From NCBI RefSeq assembly GCF_015355785.1, contig NZ_JADKYW010000005.1:277864-341863 (forward strand): a stretch of 64,000 bases of DNA, read 5' to 3'. This DNA is from Arthrobacter gandavensis. GTDB taxonomy: Bacteria; Actinomycetota; Actinomycetes; Actinomycetales; Micrococcaceae. Shown piece by piece: positions 17,281 through 25,983 of the stretch. The notes beneath the pieces were generated by a model. It did not search any database. It saw only the letters and a list, made by a program, of their open reading frames with translations, and was not told the origin of the DNA. How positions within the stretch are numbered: position 1 is the first letter of the stretch; each line of letters starts with the position of its first letter. Position numbers and translations under genes: made by a program.

Positions 17281-18353
17281 CCAGGACCGCTTCCGCCCCG
17301 GTCCAGGACGCTCTTGAGCTCCCGGGCAAAAACCGGGGCTGCGGCGTCGTGTCCTGCCTTCCCCAGGTGAAGGCCATCGTCCAGCTTCGAACCCAGGGAG
17401 TAACGCTTCCACCAGTCCCGAAGGCTGAGGAAATCAAGCCCCTGCTCCGCGGCCACTCTGGCCAGCAGATCATCGATCTCGGCCCGGCGGCCCTTTCCGT
17501 CCCCAATGACGCCCACCATCACGATCCGGGTTTCCGGATAGGTCCGCTTGAGTTCCCGGATCAGCTGCACTGCGTTGTGCCGGATCTCCGAATTGCCCGG
17601 CCCGTAGGCGTCATTGCCGCCGCCCTGGATGACCACCAGCCCAGGTTTACCCCAGGGCAGCAGCCATTCCTCCGCCTCGAGGGCATCCGGGTAGTTGCTG
17701 ACGGTGCCGTTGCCCCGGGTGTACCCGGTTCCGCCGGCACCCAGGACCAGCGGGCTGTACCCCAGGGAGGCCACCCCCTTGCCCACCCAGGTATCACGGC
17801 CTGCCTGCGAATCTCCGATCACCACTGCCACGGTGCCCACGGAAGGTTCGTAGGACATGATCCGTCCAAGCCGCGGGGAGTACATCAGCGTTCCCTTTTC
17901 AAAATCTGTCCGCCGGTCACCGCCGAAGCTGTACTCGGACGTCAAGGGCCACCCCAGTGTCCGGATCGAAGACTTCCACCGTTCAAAGACTTCGGTGCGA
18001 AGGGCGCGCAGGCCGGTCTCCGCAGACCACACCAGGGTCTCGCCTCCATAGGAGAAGTAGCAGCCGGACCCGGGCAGGGTGCAAACCGGCGCTTCAGCCG
18101 GCTCGGGCAGCGGACGGCCGCTGTCCGAACGGGCCTGCAGGAATTCCGCCCGGGCGTCCCAGGCGGCCGCGGGAACTCCCTGGGGAGGCGGCGGCTGGAT
18201 GGGAGGACCGGCGTTTGCGGACGGTGCTGCCGGCGCCGGCACTGCCGGCAGCTGAGCCGGTGTGGCTCCGCATCCCGCTGTGCCCGCGGCTGCCGCTGCA
18301 GCTACAGCCACAGAAAGAATCCGGCGCCTCAGAGCGCTGGAAATCGAGCCCAT
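17277..18353 (-). CDS. SGNH/GDSL-type hydrolase lipoprotein with LGFP-like segment
   Basis: Predicted surface lipoprotein of 358 aa. The signal peptide ends in lipobox TAGC (Cys28), followed by a Pro/Ala-rich linker (residues 31-62). Residues ~121-160 resemble an LGFP repeat (TLGWPLTSEYSFGGDRRTDFEKG), a module linked to cell-wall association. The hydrolase blocks are GDSQ (180-183, with Ser182), GGGND (N247) and DGLH (326-329), giving a complete SGNH catalytic set. An esterase or acetyl-hydrolase acting on wall polymers is likely; the substrate is inferred. GGGGGAAC before the ATG is the ribosome site. Confidence 0.82.
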   Translation of the reverse strand: MGSISSALRRRILSVAVAAAAAAGTAGCGATPAQLPAVPAPAAPSANAGPPIQPPPPQGVPAAAWDARAEFLQARSDSGRPLPEPAEAPVCTLPGSGCYFSYGGETLVWSAETGLRALRTEVFERWKSSIRTLGWPLTSEYSFGGDRRTDFEKGTLMYSPRLGRIMSYEPSVGTVAVVIGDSQAGRDTWVGKGVASLGYSPLVLGAGGTGYTRGNGTVSNYPDALEAEEWLLPWGKPGLVVIQGGGNDAYGPGNSEIRHNAVQLIRELKRTYPETRIVMVGVIGDGKGRRAEIDDLLARVAAEQGLDFLSLRDWWKRYSLGSKLDDGLHLGKAGHDAAAPVFARELKSVLDRGGSGPG

Positions 18354-18487
18354 ACTGTTCCCCCGCCAAATCCCTGCTGAACCGCACTGAGTTTATGGTT
18401 CGCTCTCCACGCTACAGCCGGAAGGCACCCGGAAGCAGGACGTGCCGCGGCTTCCTTGGGCGCGCTTGGCTGACTGCCCCGGTTTTC

Positions 18488-19201
18488 CTAGGCAGTGAGT
18501 CCGAGGAGGGACATCCGCCGTGAATGGTTGCGGGTCAGCTGGCTGAAGAGCTCCCGAATCTGCGCGTCGAACTCTTCGCGGCTGAGGAACCCGTCCAGCC
18601 CTGCGGGCAGGGCACGTTCGATCACCACGCGCTGGGCCTGGGTCAGCGCCTCGCCAACCAGGCGTCGTCCCCACAGCGCCAGGCGTGAGGCGAGACGCGG
18701 GTCGTCCTTCAAGGACTCACGCAGCCGCACGAACAGGACCTCGCCCGCCGCTTCGCTGCCGGTTTCCTGCAGGGATGCGATCAGCCCGGAGCTTTCCGGA
18801 TCGAGCAGCGATCCCAGCGCAGCGTAAAAGTCATCGGAAATCGCGTCCGTGACGTAGAACTTCATCAGGGATTCGTACCAGTCTCCCGGGCGGGTCCGGT
18901 CGTGGAACGCATCCACCGACTGCTGGAAGGGTGCCATGGCGTCCTCGGCGTTGAGTCCCATCGACTCCAGATGGGCGGCTACCCGCTCGAAGTTCTCGTA
19001 TTCCCGCACCGCCAGCCGTCCGAGCGCAGCACGGTCCCGGAGGCTCGGCGAGAATCGAGCATCTGAGGACATCCGCTCGAAGGCGGACAGCTCACCGTAA
19101 GCGATGACTCCGAGCAGGTCCGAAAGGAACTGCCGGTAGGCGTCCGCCGCACCGGGATCCGGTGCGTGCCCTGTTGCCGAACCTGCGTTGTTCTCACTCA
19201 T
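18488..19201 (-). CDS. Ferritin-like protein of the MiaE_2 / actinobacterial ferritin-like family
   Basis: All-helical protein of 237 aa resembling the actinobacterial ferritin-like family near rhlE (Rv3210c-type), distantly related to tRNA hydroxylase MiaE. The frame runs to 19417, but I start at ATG 19201: TACGCT lies six bases before it with no ribosome site, so the transcript should be leaderless. Acidic and histidine residues that could hold a di-iron site are present (GELSAFERMSSD, REYENFERVAAHLE), but I cannot confirm the ligand set. Function is unproven. Confidence 0.82.
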   Translation of the reverse strand: MSENNAGSATGHAPDPGAADAYRQFLSDLLGVIAYGELSAFERMSSDARFSPSLRDRAALGRLAVREYENFERVAAHLESMGLNAEDAMAPFQQSVDAFHDRTRPGDWYESLMKFYVTDAISDDFYAALGSLLDPESSGLIASLQETGSEAAGEVLFVRLRESLKDDPRLASRLALWGRRLVGEALTQAQRVVIERALPAGLDGFLSREEFDAQIRELFSQLTRNHSRRMSLLGLTA

Positions 19202-19207
19202 ACGCCC

Positions 19208-19213
19208 AGCGTA
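19208..19213 (-). promoter_or_regulatory. Leaderless -10 of the ferritin-like gene
   Basis: TACGCT on the minus strand, six bases before ATG 19201. Confidence 0.6.
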
Positions 19214-19629
19214 CCGGGGTGTTGGCGCTCCCATCCGCTGCACGCCTGCCGCGGTGTCATCTTCGCCTGCGGCAGGCCCCGGCGCGGCTCCCGCCAACTC
19301 GCTGGATGGGTCAATGCGGCCTGTTGAGGCCGTACCGGGTAGACTGGAATGGTAGTAAATGGATGCCCGGTCGTTCCCACTTCTTGAAACCCTTCTTGAA
19401 ATGCCGGTTGGAGACACTAAACCAGCCGGCTGTGAGACCCGCAGTACCTACGCGAACTTGATAATTTCCGGCCGCTGCCTTTGCCGAATGCAGTTGGAGT
19501 GGCCAGCAGTCCTTAGCCCGCGATCGGCTTCCGCTGGACGCATCACCTGCGCGCCATCCGCTCCGGGATGGGCCCTATGCCCCCTCGTCGAGCGCGGCGC
19601 CGCAGAATGCCTAACTGAACGGTACGTAA
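19214..19629 (+). other. Long non-coding leader of the DEAD-box helicase gene
   Basis: About 415 bases without a convincing gene. A TAGACT at 19340-19345 is a plausible -10, which would leave a 5' UTR near 280 bases. Inside it are a direct repeat TTCTTGAAA (19381-19389 and 19393-19401) and a 9-bp hairpin (19403-19411 with 19422-19430, one G-U pair). Long structured leaders are common for DEAD-box helicases that control their own mRNA. A 93-codon open frame (19359-19640) overlaps the start but does not look coding. Confidence 0.5.
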
Positions 19630-21267
19630 TTGAACACTGAACTTTCCCAGGTCAGCGACGCGCAGCTGACCGCTGATGACAGCAATGAAGAACTCGATGT
19701 CACCGAGACCATCGCCACAACGGACGCCGCAGCCGAAATCCCCGAGCTCACGTTCGCCGATTTCGGGGTCCGCGCGGAGATCGTAGACTCCCTCGCCGAG
19801 GCCGGCATCACGCACCCCTTCCCCATCCAGTCGATGACGCTCCCGGTTGCCCTCGGCGGCCACGACATCATTGGCCAGGCAAAGACGGGCACCGGCAAGA
19901 CGCTCGGATTCGGCATCCCCGCGCTGCAGCGCGTAGTTGTCCCCGGTGATGAAGGCTATGAAGCACTGCCCGCGCCGGGCGCACCGCAGGCACTGATCGT
20001 TGTTCCCACCCGCGAGCTCGCGGTGCAGGTTGCCAGTGACCTGACGACGGCGGCACGCCGCCGCGGCGCACGGATCGTCACCATTTACGGCGGCCGGGCC
20101 TATGAACCGCAGATCGAAGCGCTCGAAGCAGGCGTTGAAATCGTCGTCGGCACCCCCGGGCGCCTGATCGACCTGCACAACCGCCGGCAGCTCTCACTGA
20201 AGAATGTACGCATTGTGGTACTTGATGAAGCCGACGAGATGCTGGACCTCGGTTTCCTCCCCGATGTGGAAACTCTGATGGCAGCCACCCCGGCGGCCCG
20301 CCAGACGCTGCTCTTCTCCGCAACCATGCCCGGCCCCGTAGTCGCCATGGCCCGCCGCTACATGACTAAGCCGACGCACATCCGCGCCGCCGATCCTGAA
20401 GATGAGGGCCTGACCAAGAAGGACATCCGCCAGGTTGTCTACCGGGCACACAATCTGGACAAGAGCGAGGTAGTGGCTCGGATCCTGCAGTCCCGCGGCC
20501 GCGGACGGACCATCATCTTCACCAAGACCAAGCGCACCGCAGCCAAGCTCTCCGAGGAACTGGTGGACCGCGGCTTCGCCGCCGCCGCCATTCACGGCGA
20601 CCTTGGCCAGGGCGCCCGCGAGCAGGCCATGCGTGCCTTCCGCAACGAGAAGGTCGACGTGCTGGTGGCCACCGACGTCGCCGCCCGCGGCATCGACGTC
20701 GACGACGTTACGCACGTGATCAACTACCAGTGCCCCGAGGATGAGAAGACCTACCTGCACCGTGTGGGCCGCACCGGCCGCGCCGGCAACAAGGGAACGG
20801 CCGTCACATTCGTGGACTGGGACGATGTTCCCCGCTGGGGCCTGATCAACAAGGCACTGGGCATGGATCAGGCCGAGCCGGTGGAGACGTACTCTTCCTC
20901 GCCCCACCTGTACACCGACCTGGATATCCCCGAAGGCACCAAGGGCCGCCTGCCGCGCAACAAGCGTGTGTTGGCCGGCATAGATGCCGAAAAGCTCGAG
21001 GATCTCGGGGAGACCGGCAAGTCCGGCGGACGCCGCGCCCCCCGTTCTGAATCGGGATCGCGCTCCGGTGGCCGTTCCGCTGACCGTGGACGCGGATCCG
21101 ACCGCGCCCGTGGCTCCCGTGACGGTGCCCGCGGCGGCCAGGAGAAGACCGCCGAGGCTCCTGCTGCATCGGGTGAAACCGCCAAGGCCGACCGGCCCCG
21201 CCGGAACCGCAGCCGTACCCGCCGCCGCAACGGCGAGGTAGTCAGTAAGGCCCCCGCCGCCGAATAG
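19630..21267 (+). CDS. DEAD-box ATP-dependent RNA helicase
   Basis: RNA helicase of 545 aa, RhlE/DeaD type, expected to act in RNA unwinding, ribosome assembly or mRNA decay. Motifs in order: Q motif with PFPIQ (63-67), Walker A AKTGTGKT (84-91), PTREL, DEAD (199-202), SAT in LLFSATMPG, ARGID, and HRVGRTGRAG. The N-terminal ~40 residues are acidic; the C-terminal ~75 are basic, low-complexity and Arg/Gly/Ser-rich, a typical RNA-binding tail. The start is a TTG at 19630, the earliest in-frame start after a long leader, so the exact N-terminus is uncertain. Confidence 0.93.
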   Translation: MNTELSQVSDAQLTADDSNEELDVTETIATTDAAAEIPELTFADFGVRAEIVDSLAEAGITHPFPIQSMTLPVALGGHDIIGQAKTGTGKTLGFGIPALQRVVVPGDEGYEALPAPGAPQALIVVPTRELAVQVASDLTTAARRRGARIVTIYGGRAYEPQIEALEAGVEIVVGTPGRLIDLHNRRQLSLKNVRIVVLDEADEMLDLGFLPDVETLMAATPAARQTLLFSATMPGPVVAMARRYMTKPTHIRAADPEDEGLTKKDIRQVVYRAHNLDKSEVVARILQSRGRGRTIIFTKTKRTAAKLSEELVDRGFAAAAIHGDLGQGAREQAMRAFRNEKVDVLVATDVAARGIDVDDVTHVINYQCPEDEKTYLHRVGRTGRAGNKGTAVTFVDWDDVPRWGLINKALGMDQAEPVETYSSSPHLYTDLDIPEGTKGRLPRNKRVLAGIDAEKLEDLGETGKSGGRRAPRSESGSRSGGRSADRGRGSDRARGSRDGARGGQEKTAEAPAASGETAKADRPRRNRSRTRRRNGEVVSKAPAAE

Positions 21268-21273
21268 GCGGCG
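21255..21273 (+). other. Hairpin across the helicase stop codon
   Basis: CGCCGCC (21255-21261) pairs with GGCGGCG (21267-21273), with the TAG stop in the loop region. No T-run follows. It may partly insulate or slow expression of the methyltransferase that begins 20 bases later. Confidence 0.3.
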
Positions 21274-21292
21274 AGGGAATTCCTCTCCACGG

Positions 21293-22249
21293 ATGCGCAC
21301 ACCTAACTGGACGCCGGACGGCGGGTCGCTGATAGTCCACGCAGACAACGCGGAGTATCTGCCGACCCTGCCGGACGGCTCTTTCACCCTGATCTACGTC
21401 GATCCGCCGTTCAACACCGGACGTGCACAGCGCCGGCAGCAGACCACAATGGTCCGAAGCGCGGAGGGCACCGGCGACCGGACGGGGTTCAAGGGCCGCA
21501 GCTACACCACGGTCAAGGGCCTGCTCTCCAGCTACGACGACGCGTTCGAGGATTACTGGGCCTTCCTTGAACCCCGCCTGTCCGAAGCGTGGCGCCTGCT
21601 GGCCGACGACGGCACGCTCTACGTGCACCTCGACTACCGCGAGGTGCACTACGTTAAGGTCATGCTGGACGCCCTCTTCGGGCGGGACTGCTTCCTGAAC
21701 GAGATCATCTGGGCTTACGACTACGGCGGCCGGGCGAAGAACCGGTGGCCGGCCAAGCATGACAACATCCTGGTCTACGTGAAGAACCCTGCCGCCTACC
21801 ACTTCAACAACGCAGAGGTGGACCGGGAACCGTACATGGCTCCGGGGCTGGTGACGCCGGAGAAGGTGGCGCTGGGCAAGCTGCCGACCGATGTCTGGTG
21901 GCACACGATTGTCTCTCCTACCGGGAGGGAGAAGACCGGCTATCCGACGCAGAAACCGGAGGGGCTGCTGCGCCGTGCCGTTGCCGCGTCCAGCCGTGAA
22001 GGCGACTGGGTGCTGGACTTCTTCGCCGGCTCCGGAACCCTGGGCGCCGTGGCTGAGAAGCTTGGCCGGCGGTTCGTCTGCGTCGACGCCAATCCCCAGG
22101 CAATCGAGGTCATGGAGCGCCGGCTGGGACATGCTGCACAGGTGGTGGTGCCGCCCAAACCCAAACGCGTCCGGGCCCGGCGCACGGCCGTCGTGGAGGC
22201 CGCACCTGCCGAGACCGCGGACCCGGGGCCGAAGCCCGCAGCACTGTAG
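21293..22249 (+). CDS. Solitary DNA methyltransferase (beta-class N4/N6 type)
   Basis: S-adenosylmethionine-dependent DNA methyltransferase of 318 aa. The catalytic motif DPPF (37-40) comes before the SAM-binding FAGSGT (244-249), the order of the beta class, and TQKPEGL (219-225) is the usual linking motif. These enzymes methylate an adenine N6 or cytosine N4. No restriction endonuclease or specificity gene lies nearby, so it looks like an orphan methylase with a possible regulatory or replication role. The C-terminal ~45 residues are a basic then Pro/Ala-rich tail. It follows the helicase on the same strand. Confidence 0.88.
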   Translation: MRTPNWTPDGGSLIVHADNAEYLPTLPDGSFTLIYVDPPFNTGRAQRRQQTTMVRSAEGTGDRTGFKGRSYTTVKGLLSSYDDAFEDYWAFLEPRLSEAWRLLADDGTLYVHLDYREVHYVKVMLDALFGRDCFLNEIIWAYDYGGRAKNRWPAKHDNILVYVKNPAAYHFNNAEVDREPYMAPGLVTPEKVALGKLPTDVWWHTIVSPTGREKTGYPTQKPEGLLRRAVAASSREGDWVLDFFAGSGTLGAVAEKLGRRFVCVDANPQAIEVMERRLGHAAQVVVPPKPKRVRARRTAVVEAAPAETADPGPKPAAL

Positions 22250-22267
22250 CGGCCGGGGCGTGGACTG

Positions 22268-23116
22268 CTACGGCCGGATGACGGAAGCGCCCGTGCCGAG
22301 TTCGATAATCCGTTCCAGTACCGCGGCACTGGTGGTGTTCTCTCCCAGCAGGTTCGGCTTCCCTGTTCCGTGGTAGTCGCTGGATCCGGTTACCAGCAGC
22401 GAGTGCTCAGCGGCCAGCCGGCGCAGGTAGGCTCGCCCGCCTTCCGGGTTGTCCCGGTGCTCGATCTCCAGGCCCGCCAGCCCGGCGTCGATCATCTCCA
22501 GGTACGTCTGCTCTCCCACCACGCGTCCGCGCGCGGACGCCTCCGGGTGGGCGAAAACGGGCACCCCTCCGGCTTTCCGGACCAGGCGCACAGCGTGCGC
22601 GGGGTCGGGAGCATAATGCGCCACGAAATAGCGTGAGCGCCCGGTCAGGATTCCGGCGAAAGCAGCCGACCGCGACGGAACCACCCCGGCGGCGACCAGC
22701 GCATCGGCAATGTGCGGCCGGCCAATGGTGGCTCCGGGCGCAACCTGTTCCTGCACGTCCGCCCAGCTAATGGGATAGTCCTCGGCAAGCCGTTCCACCA
22801 TGCGTTCCGCCCGGCTGACCCGTGCCGAGCGGGACTTGGCGATTTCGGCCAGCAGCCCCGGATGGGACGGGTCGTGGAGGTAGGACAGCACATGCACGCT
22901 GATCCCGTCCGAAGTGCGGCAGGAGACTTCCATGCCAGGGACGAAGGTGAGGCCCAGGGTGCGTGCCGCTTCGGCCGCCTCTCCCCACCCTGCAGTGGAG
23001 TCGTGATCCGTCAGCGCCACGGCGTCCAGACCGGCGGCGGCCGCGGAGGCCATCACGGCCCCGGGGGCTTCGGTGCCGTCGGAGACGTTGGAGTGGGTAT
23101 GCAGGTCGATTCTCAC
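22268..23116 (-). CDS. PHP-domain phosphoesterase (nucleoside bisphosphate phosphatase-like)
   Basis: Metal-dependent phosphoesterase of 282 aa, related to YciV/RnaAM-type 3',5'-bisphosphate phosphatases. PHP motifs: DLHTHSNVSDG at the N-terminus, LTDHD, GMEVSC, a histidine in VFAHPEAS, and SDYHG near the C-terminus, giving the full set of metal ligands. Likely substrates are pAp-like nucleotides or the 5' ends of RNA. Start is GTG 23116, preceded at six bases by TAGATT. The GGAGGG abutting the GTG is too close to be a ribosome site, so a leaderless start is favoured. Confidence 0.88.
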   Translation of the reverse strand: MRIDLHTHSNVSDGTEAPGAVMASAAAAGLDAVALTDHDSTAGWGEAAEAARTLGLTFVPGMEVSCRTSDGISVHVLSYLHDPSHPGLLAEIAKSRSARVSRAERMVERLAEDYPISWADVQEQVAPGATIGRPHIADALVAAGVVPSRSAAFAGILTGRSRYFVAHYAPDPAHAVRLVRKAGGVPVFAHPEASARGRVVGEQTYLEMIDAGLAGLEIEHRDNPEGGRAYLRRLAAEHSLLVTGSSDYHGTGKPNLLGENTTSAAVLERIIELGTGASVIRP

Positions 23117-23122
23117 CCCTCC

Positions 23123-23128
23123 AATCTA
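23123..23128 (-). promoter_or_regulatory. Leaderless -10 of the PHP gene
   Basis: TAGATT on the minus strand, six bases before GTG 23116. Confidence 0.6.
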
Positions 23129-23216
23129 CGCGGTTCCCCACACCGATCCGGCGCTGGCGCTCCGCTGCAGCCGGGGCATGTTTGTCCCTGTTAACCGGCG
23201 GTGAGAGCATGGATGG

Positions 23217-24809
23217 GTGAGTACTGAAGCCAATTCAATGAACACCGCCGATTCCGGCCTTGAGGAACTGTCAGAGGGACAGCCGCTCGAGGACCGGGTG
23301 AACAACCGTTCCCAGCGCCCCACGTCGCAGGCGTTCAAGGACTTTATGTCCGCCGGCTGGGCTCCCTCATCCGATGAGCTTCCGGAACAGGCCGCCGTGG
23401 CGCCCCATGCTGCCGCCCGCCGCCGTGCACTCTCCGAGCGTTTCAAGACGGAGCGCCTGGTCATTCCGGCCGGCCCCCTGAAGGTCCGCTCCAACGACAC
23501 CGATTACCGGTTCCGGCCCCACTCCGGCTTTGCCCATCTCACCGGGCTCGGCCTGGATCACGAGCCGGACGCCGTCCTGGTCATGGAGCCCGTGGAAGAA
23601 GGAACGGGCGACGACGGCGGCCACCACACTGCCACCCTGTATTTCCGTCCGCTGGCAGGCACGGACAGCGAGGAGTTCTACTCCAACGCCCGCTACGGCG
23701 CCTTCTGGATCGGCTCGCGCCTGAACCTGGAGCAGGTCGGCGCCCTGGTTGGCCTGCGGACCCGGAACCTCGCCGAAGCTGAAACCGCCATCACCTCCAA
23801 CGTTGGCGATCCGCAGTTCGGCGGTATTTCCGTTCGGCTGCTGCGGAAGGTTGACGAGATGGTCGACGCCCTGGTGGACACCGTCCGCTACAACACGGCG
23901 ATGGACCCGGACAACATGGACTTCAGCGCCCTGGATGCCAAGGACGAAGAACTCACCGAAGCCCTCTCGGAGCTGCGCCTGGTGAAGGATGCCTGGGAAG
24001 TCGAGCAGATGAAGGAAGCCGTCGCCGCCACCGTCAACGGCTTCACCGAAGTGGTGAAGATCCTTCCCCGTGCCATCAGCCACCCTCGCGGTGAGCGCGT
24101 GGTGGAAGGCGCATTCTTTGCCCGTGCCCGCGAAGAAGGCAACGACCTGGGTTATGACACCATCGCCGCCGCCGGAAACAACGCCACTGTGCTGCACTGG
24201 ATCCGCAACAACGGCGAGGTCAGGGCCGGGGACCTGCTGCTGCTGGACGCCGGCGTGGAAGCAGACAGCCTCTACACTGCCGATGTCACCCGCACCCTGC
24301 CGGTCAACGGCACCTTCTCAGAGGTCCAGCGCCGCGTGTACCAGGCAGTGCTCGACGCCGCTGATGCCGGATTCGCCGCAGCGAAGCCGGGCAATAAGTT
24401 CCGTGATGTGCACGCCGCCGCGGTCCGCGTACTGGCCGAGCGCCTTCAGGACTGGGGCCTGCTTCCTGTCCCGCTTGAAGAAGCCCTCTCCGAAAACGGC
24501 CAGCAGCACCGCCGCTGGATGCCGCACGGCACGAGCCACCACCTGGGCCTGGACGTGCACGACTGCGCGCAGGCCCGCCGCGAGCTTTACCTGGACGGCA
24601 TCATCGAGGAAGGCATGGTCTTCACGATCGAGCCGGGCCTCTACTTCAAAGATGAGGACCTCACCATCCCCGAGGAGTACCGCGGGATCGGCGTGCGGAT
24701 CGAGGACGATGTGCTGATCACGGCCGACGGCGCCGAAAACCTCAGCGCTGCCCTGCCGCGTGATCCCTCGGACGTTGAGGACTGGATGGCCGGCATCTAC
24801 GCCTCCTAG
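23217..24809 (+). CDS. pepP: Xaa-Pro aminopeptidase (aminopeptidase P)
   Basis: Metallopeptidase of the M24B family that removes N-terminal residues before proline; 530 aa, cytoplasmic. An aminopeptidase P N-terminal domain (from residue ~70, with RRRALSERF and DTDYRFRPHSGFAHLTGL) is followed by the pita-bread catalytic domain. Metal ligands lie in LLLDAGVEAD, TADVTRT, GTSHHLGLDVHD, FTIEPGLY and GVRIEDDVL. The first ~65 residues are an acidic extension. The start is GTG 23217; TTGTCC and GAGCAT spaced 17 bases apart end six bases before it, a weak promoter match. Confidence 0.94.
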   Translation: MSTEANSMNTADSGLEELSEGQPLEDRVNNRSQRPTSQAFKDFMSAGWAPSSDELPEQAAVAPHAAARRRALSERFKTERLVIPAGPLKVRSNDTDYRFRPHSGFAHLTGLGLDHEPDAVLVMEPVEEGTGDDGGHHTATLYFRPLAGTDSEEFYSNARYGAFWIGSRLNLEQVGALVGLRTRNLAEAETAITSNVGDPQFGGISVRLLRKVDEMVDALVDTVRYNTAMDPDNMDFSALDAKDEELTEALSELRLVKDAWEVEQMKEAVAATVNGFTEVVKILPRAISHPRGERVVEGAFFARAREEGNDLGYDTIAAAGNNATVLHWIRNNGEVRAGDLLLLDAGVEADSLYTADVTRTLPVNGTFSEVQRRVYQAVLDAADAGFAAAKPGNKFRDVHAAAVRVLAERLQDWGLLPVPLEEALSENGQQHRRWMPHGTSHHLGLDVHDCAQARRELYLDGIIEEGMVFTIEPGLYFKDEDLTIPEEYRGIGVRIEDDVLITADGAENLSAALPRDPSDVEDWMAGIYAS

Positions 24810-24821
24810 TTCCCGCCCCCT

Positions 24822-24877
24822 CGAGATGACAGAAACTGCCCGTTTGAAGCTCCAAACGGGCAGTTTCTGTATGTTCG
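24822..24877. terminator. Repeat hairpin, copy 3 (after pepP)
   Basis: The 17-bp perfect stem CAGAAACTGCCCGTTTG (24830-24846) pairs with 24853-24869 across AAGCTC. The outer CGAGAT arm is kept on the left but decayed on the right. It lies between convergent genes. Confidence 0.75.
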
Positions 24878-24893
24878 GGATGTGAACGGAAGG

Positions 24894-25862
24894 CTAGCGG
24901 TTGTCCGGCGAGGGCGGAATGTCCTCACCGCCGGCAGTTCCGTCCGTACCGGGTGTCTTCGGGGCTTCGGGCTGCTGCGCGCCGGACTGCGGCGAGTGAT
25001 CCGGAGCGGGCCCGGCCTGCGCAGCCGGCTGCGTCTGCTCCGCGGCGGGTAGGCGAACGCCATAGCGCGGACGGCCGTCGGGCAGGTCGGGGAACTGTCC
25101 ACGGGGCGTGCCGTCAGAAGCAGCGGATGGTGTTGCCGGTTGCTCCTGGCCAGTTTCAGTCTGGCCCGGCGCCGGCTGTGAACCGTATTCCGGGCCGGAG
25201 GCCGCTGCACTGCCCTCCGGCGCTCCGTCGCCCCTGCCGGCCCCGCGGGTACCGTACGGGTCTGCCCAGGAGGAGGGACGTTCCGGTGCCGGGCCGGTGT
25301 ATGGCGGCTGCTGCTGGTAGGGAGGCTGGTACGGGGACTGGCCCGACGGCGGCGCCGGATGTCCGCTCTGTCCCACCATGGGCAGCTGGGAAAGCAGCCG
25401 CCGCGCTTCGTTGGCGGCTTCCGGTGCCACGATCACGTCATAGCTGGTGGCGATTACCTGGCTGGTGGAGGTGAAGTCTCGGCGTCCACGCTGGAACGCG
25501 TACGCAAGGACACCAAACAACAGCCAGAAGATGGCGCCCAGGGCCATGGAGGGAATCAGCGACAGGTACGAGTCCCCGCCTCCGAAAAGCATCAGTGCAA
25601 GGCCCACGAACAGACCGAACCACGCGCCGGTTGCGGCACTGGACATGGCCACGCGTGGATAGGTCAGGCGGCCGGTGACCCGTTCAACGGACTTCAGTTC
25701 GTTACCCACGATGCTCACGAGGTGAACGGGGAATTTGGAGTCCGCCAGGTAGTCGACCGCCTTCTGGGCATCCAGGTACGCCGTGTACCGGCCCACCAGC
25801 TCACCCTTGGGGAGAGTTCGTCCTGGGTCCCGCGGCGATGAGGCGCCAAATAGGTTCGACAT
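24894..25862 (-). CDS. General-stress-type membrane protein with disordered tail
   Basis: 322 aa. Residues ~22-60 resemble the general stress protein 17M/YflT-like domain (VGRYTAYLDAQKAVDYLADSKFPVHLVSIVG). Two membrane segments follow (about 75-95 and 102-122, LFVGLALMLFGG and ALGAIFWLLFGVLAYAF). The last ~150 residues are a Pro/Gly/Gln/Ser-rich low-complexity region, probably cytoplasmic and disordered. The gene is monocistronic, divergent from the MgtE-N gene and convergent with pepP. A role in stress response is suggested by the domain name only. Confidence 0.8.
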   Translation of the reverse strand: MSNLFGASSPRDPGRTLPKGELVGRYTAYLDAQKAVDYLADSKFPVHLVSIVGNELKSVERVTGRLTYPRVAMSSAATGAWFGLFVGLALMLFGGGDSYLSLIPSMALGAIFWLLFGVLAYAFQRGRRDFTSTSQVIATSYDVIVAPEAANEARRLLSQLPMVGQSGHPAPPSGQSPYQPPYQQQPPYTGPAPERPSSWADPYGTRGAGRGDGAPEGSAAASGPEYGSQPAPGQTETGQEQPATPSAASDGTPRGQFPDLPDGRPRYGVRLPAAEQTQPAAQAGPAPDHSPQSGAQQPEAPKTPGTDGTAGGEDIPPSPDNR

Positions 25863-25970
25863 TCCCCTATTCTTTCGCAGTTATGCCGTTTGTGGGCCAA
25901 TGTATCGCTGGCAGTGAACGCTCCCACGTGAGTGCGGCCGTTCGAATGCGCCTAAGGGGCTGCCGCCAAG

Positions 25971-25976
25971 TAGCCT
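25971..25976 (+). promoter_or_regulatory. Leaderless -10 of the MgtE-N/CBS gene
   Basis: TAGCCT, seven bases before GTG 25984. Confidence 0.55.
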
Positions 25977-25983
25977 AAGTAGG

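Noticed and set aside
19359-19640. 93-codon open frame in the helicase leader, overlapping the helicase start
   Set aside because: Codon use and composition (many Cys, Arg, Ser and Pro) do not look coding, and no ribosome site is present. A leader peptide cannot be fully excluded.
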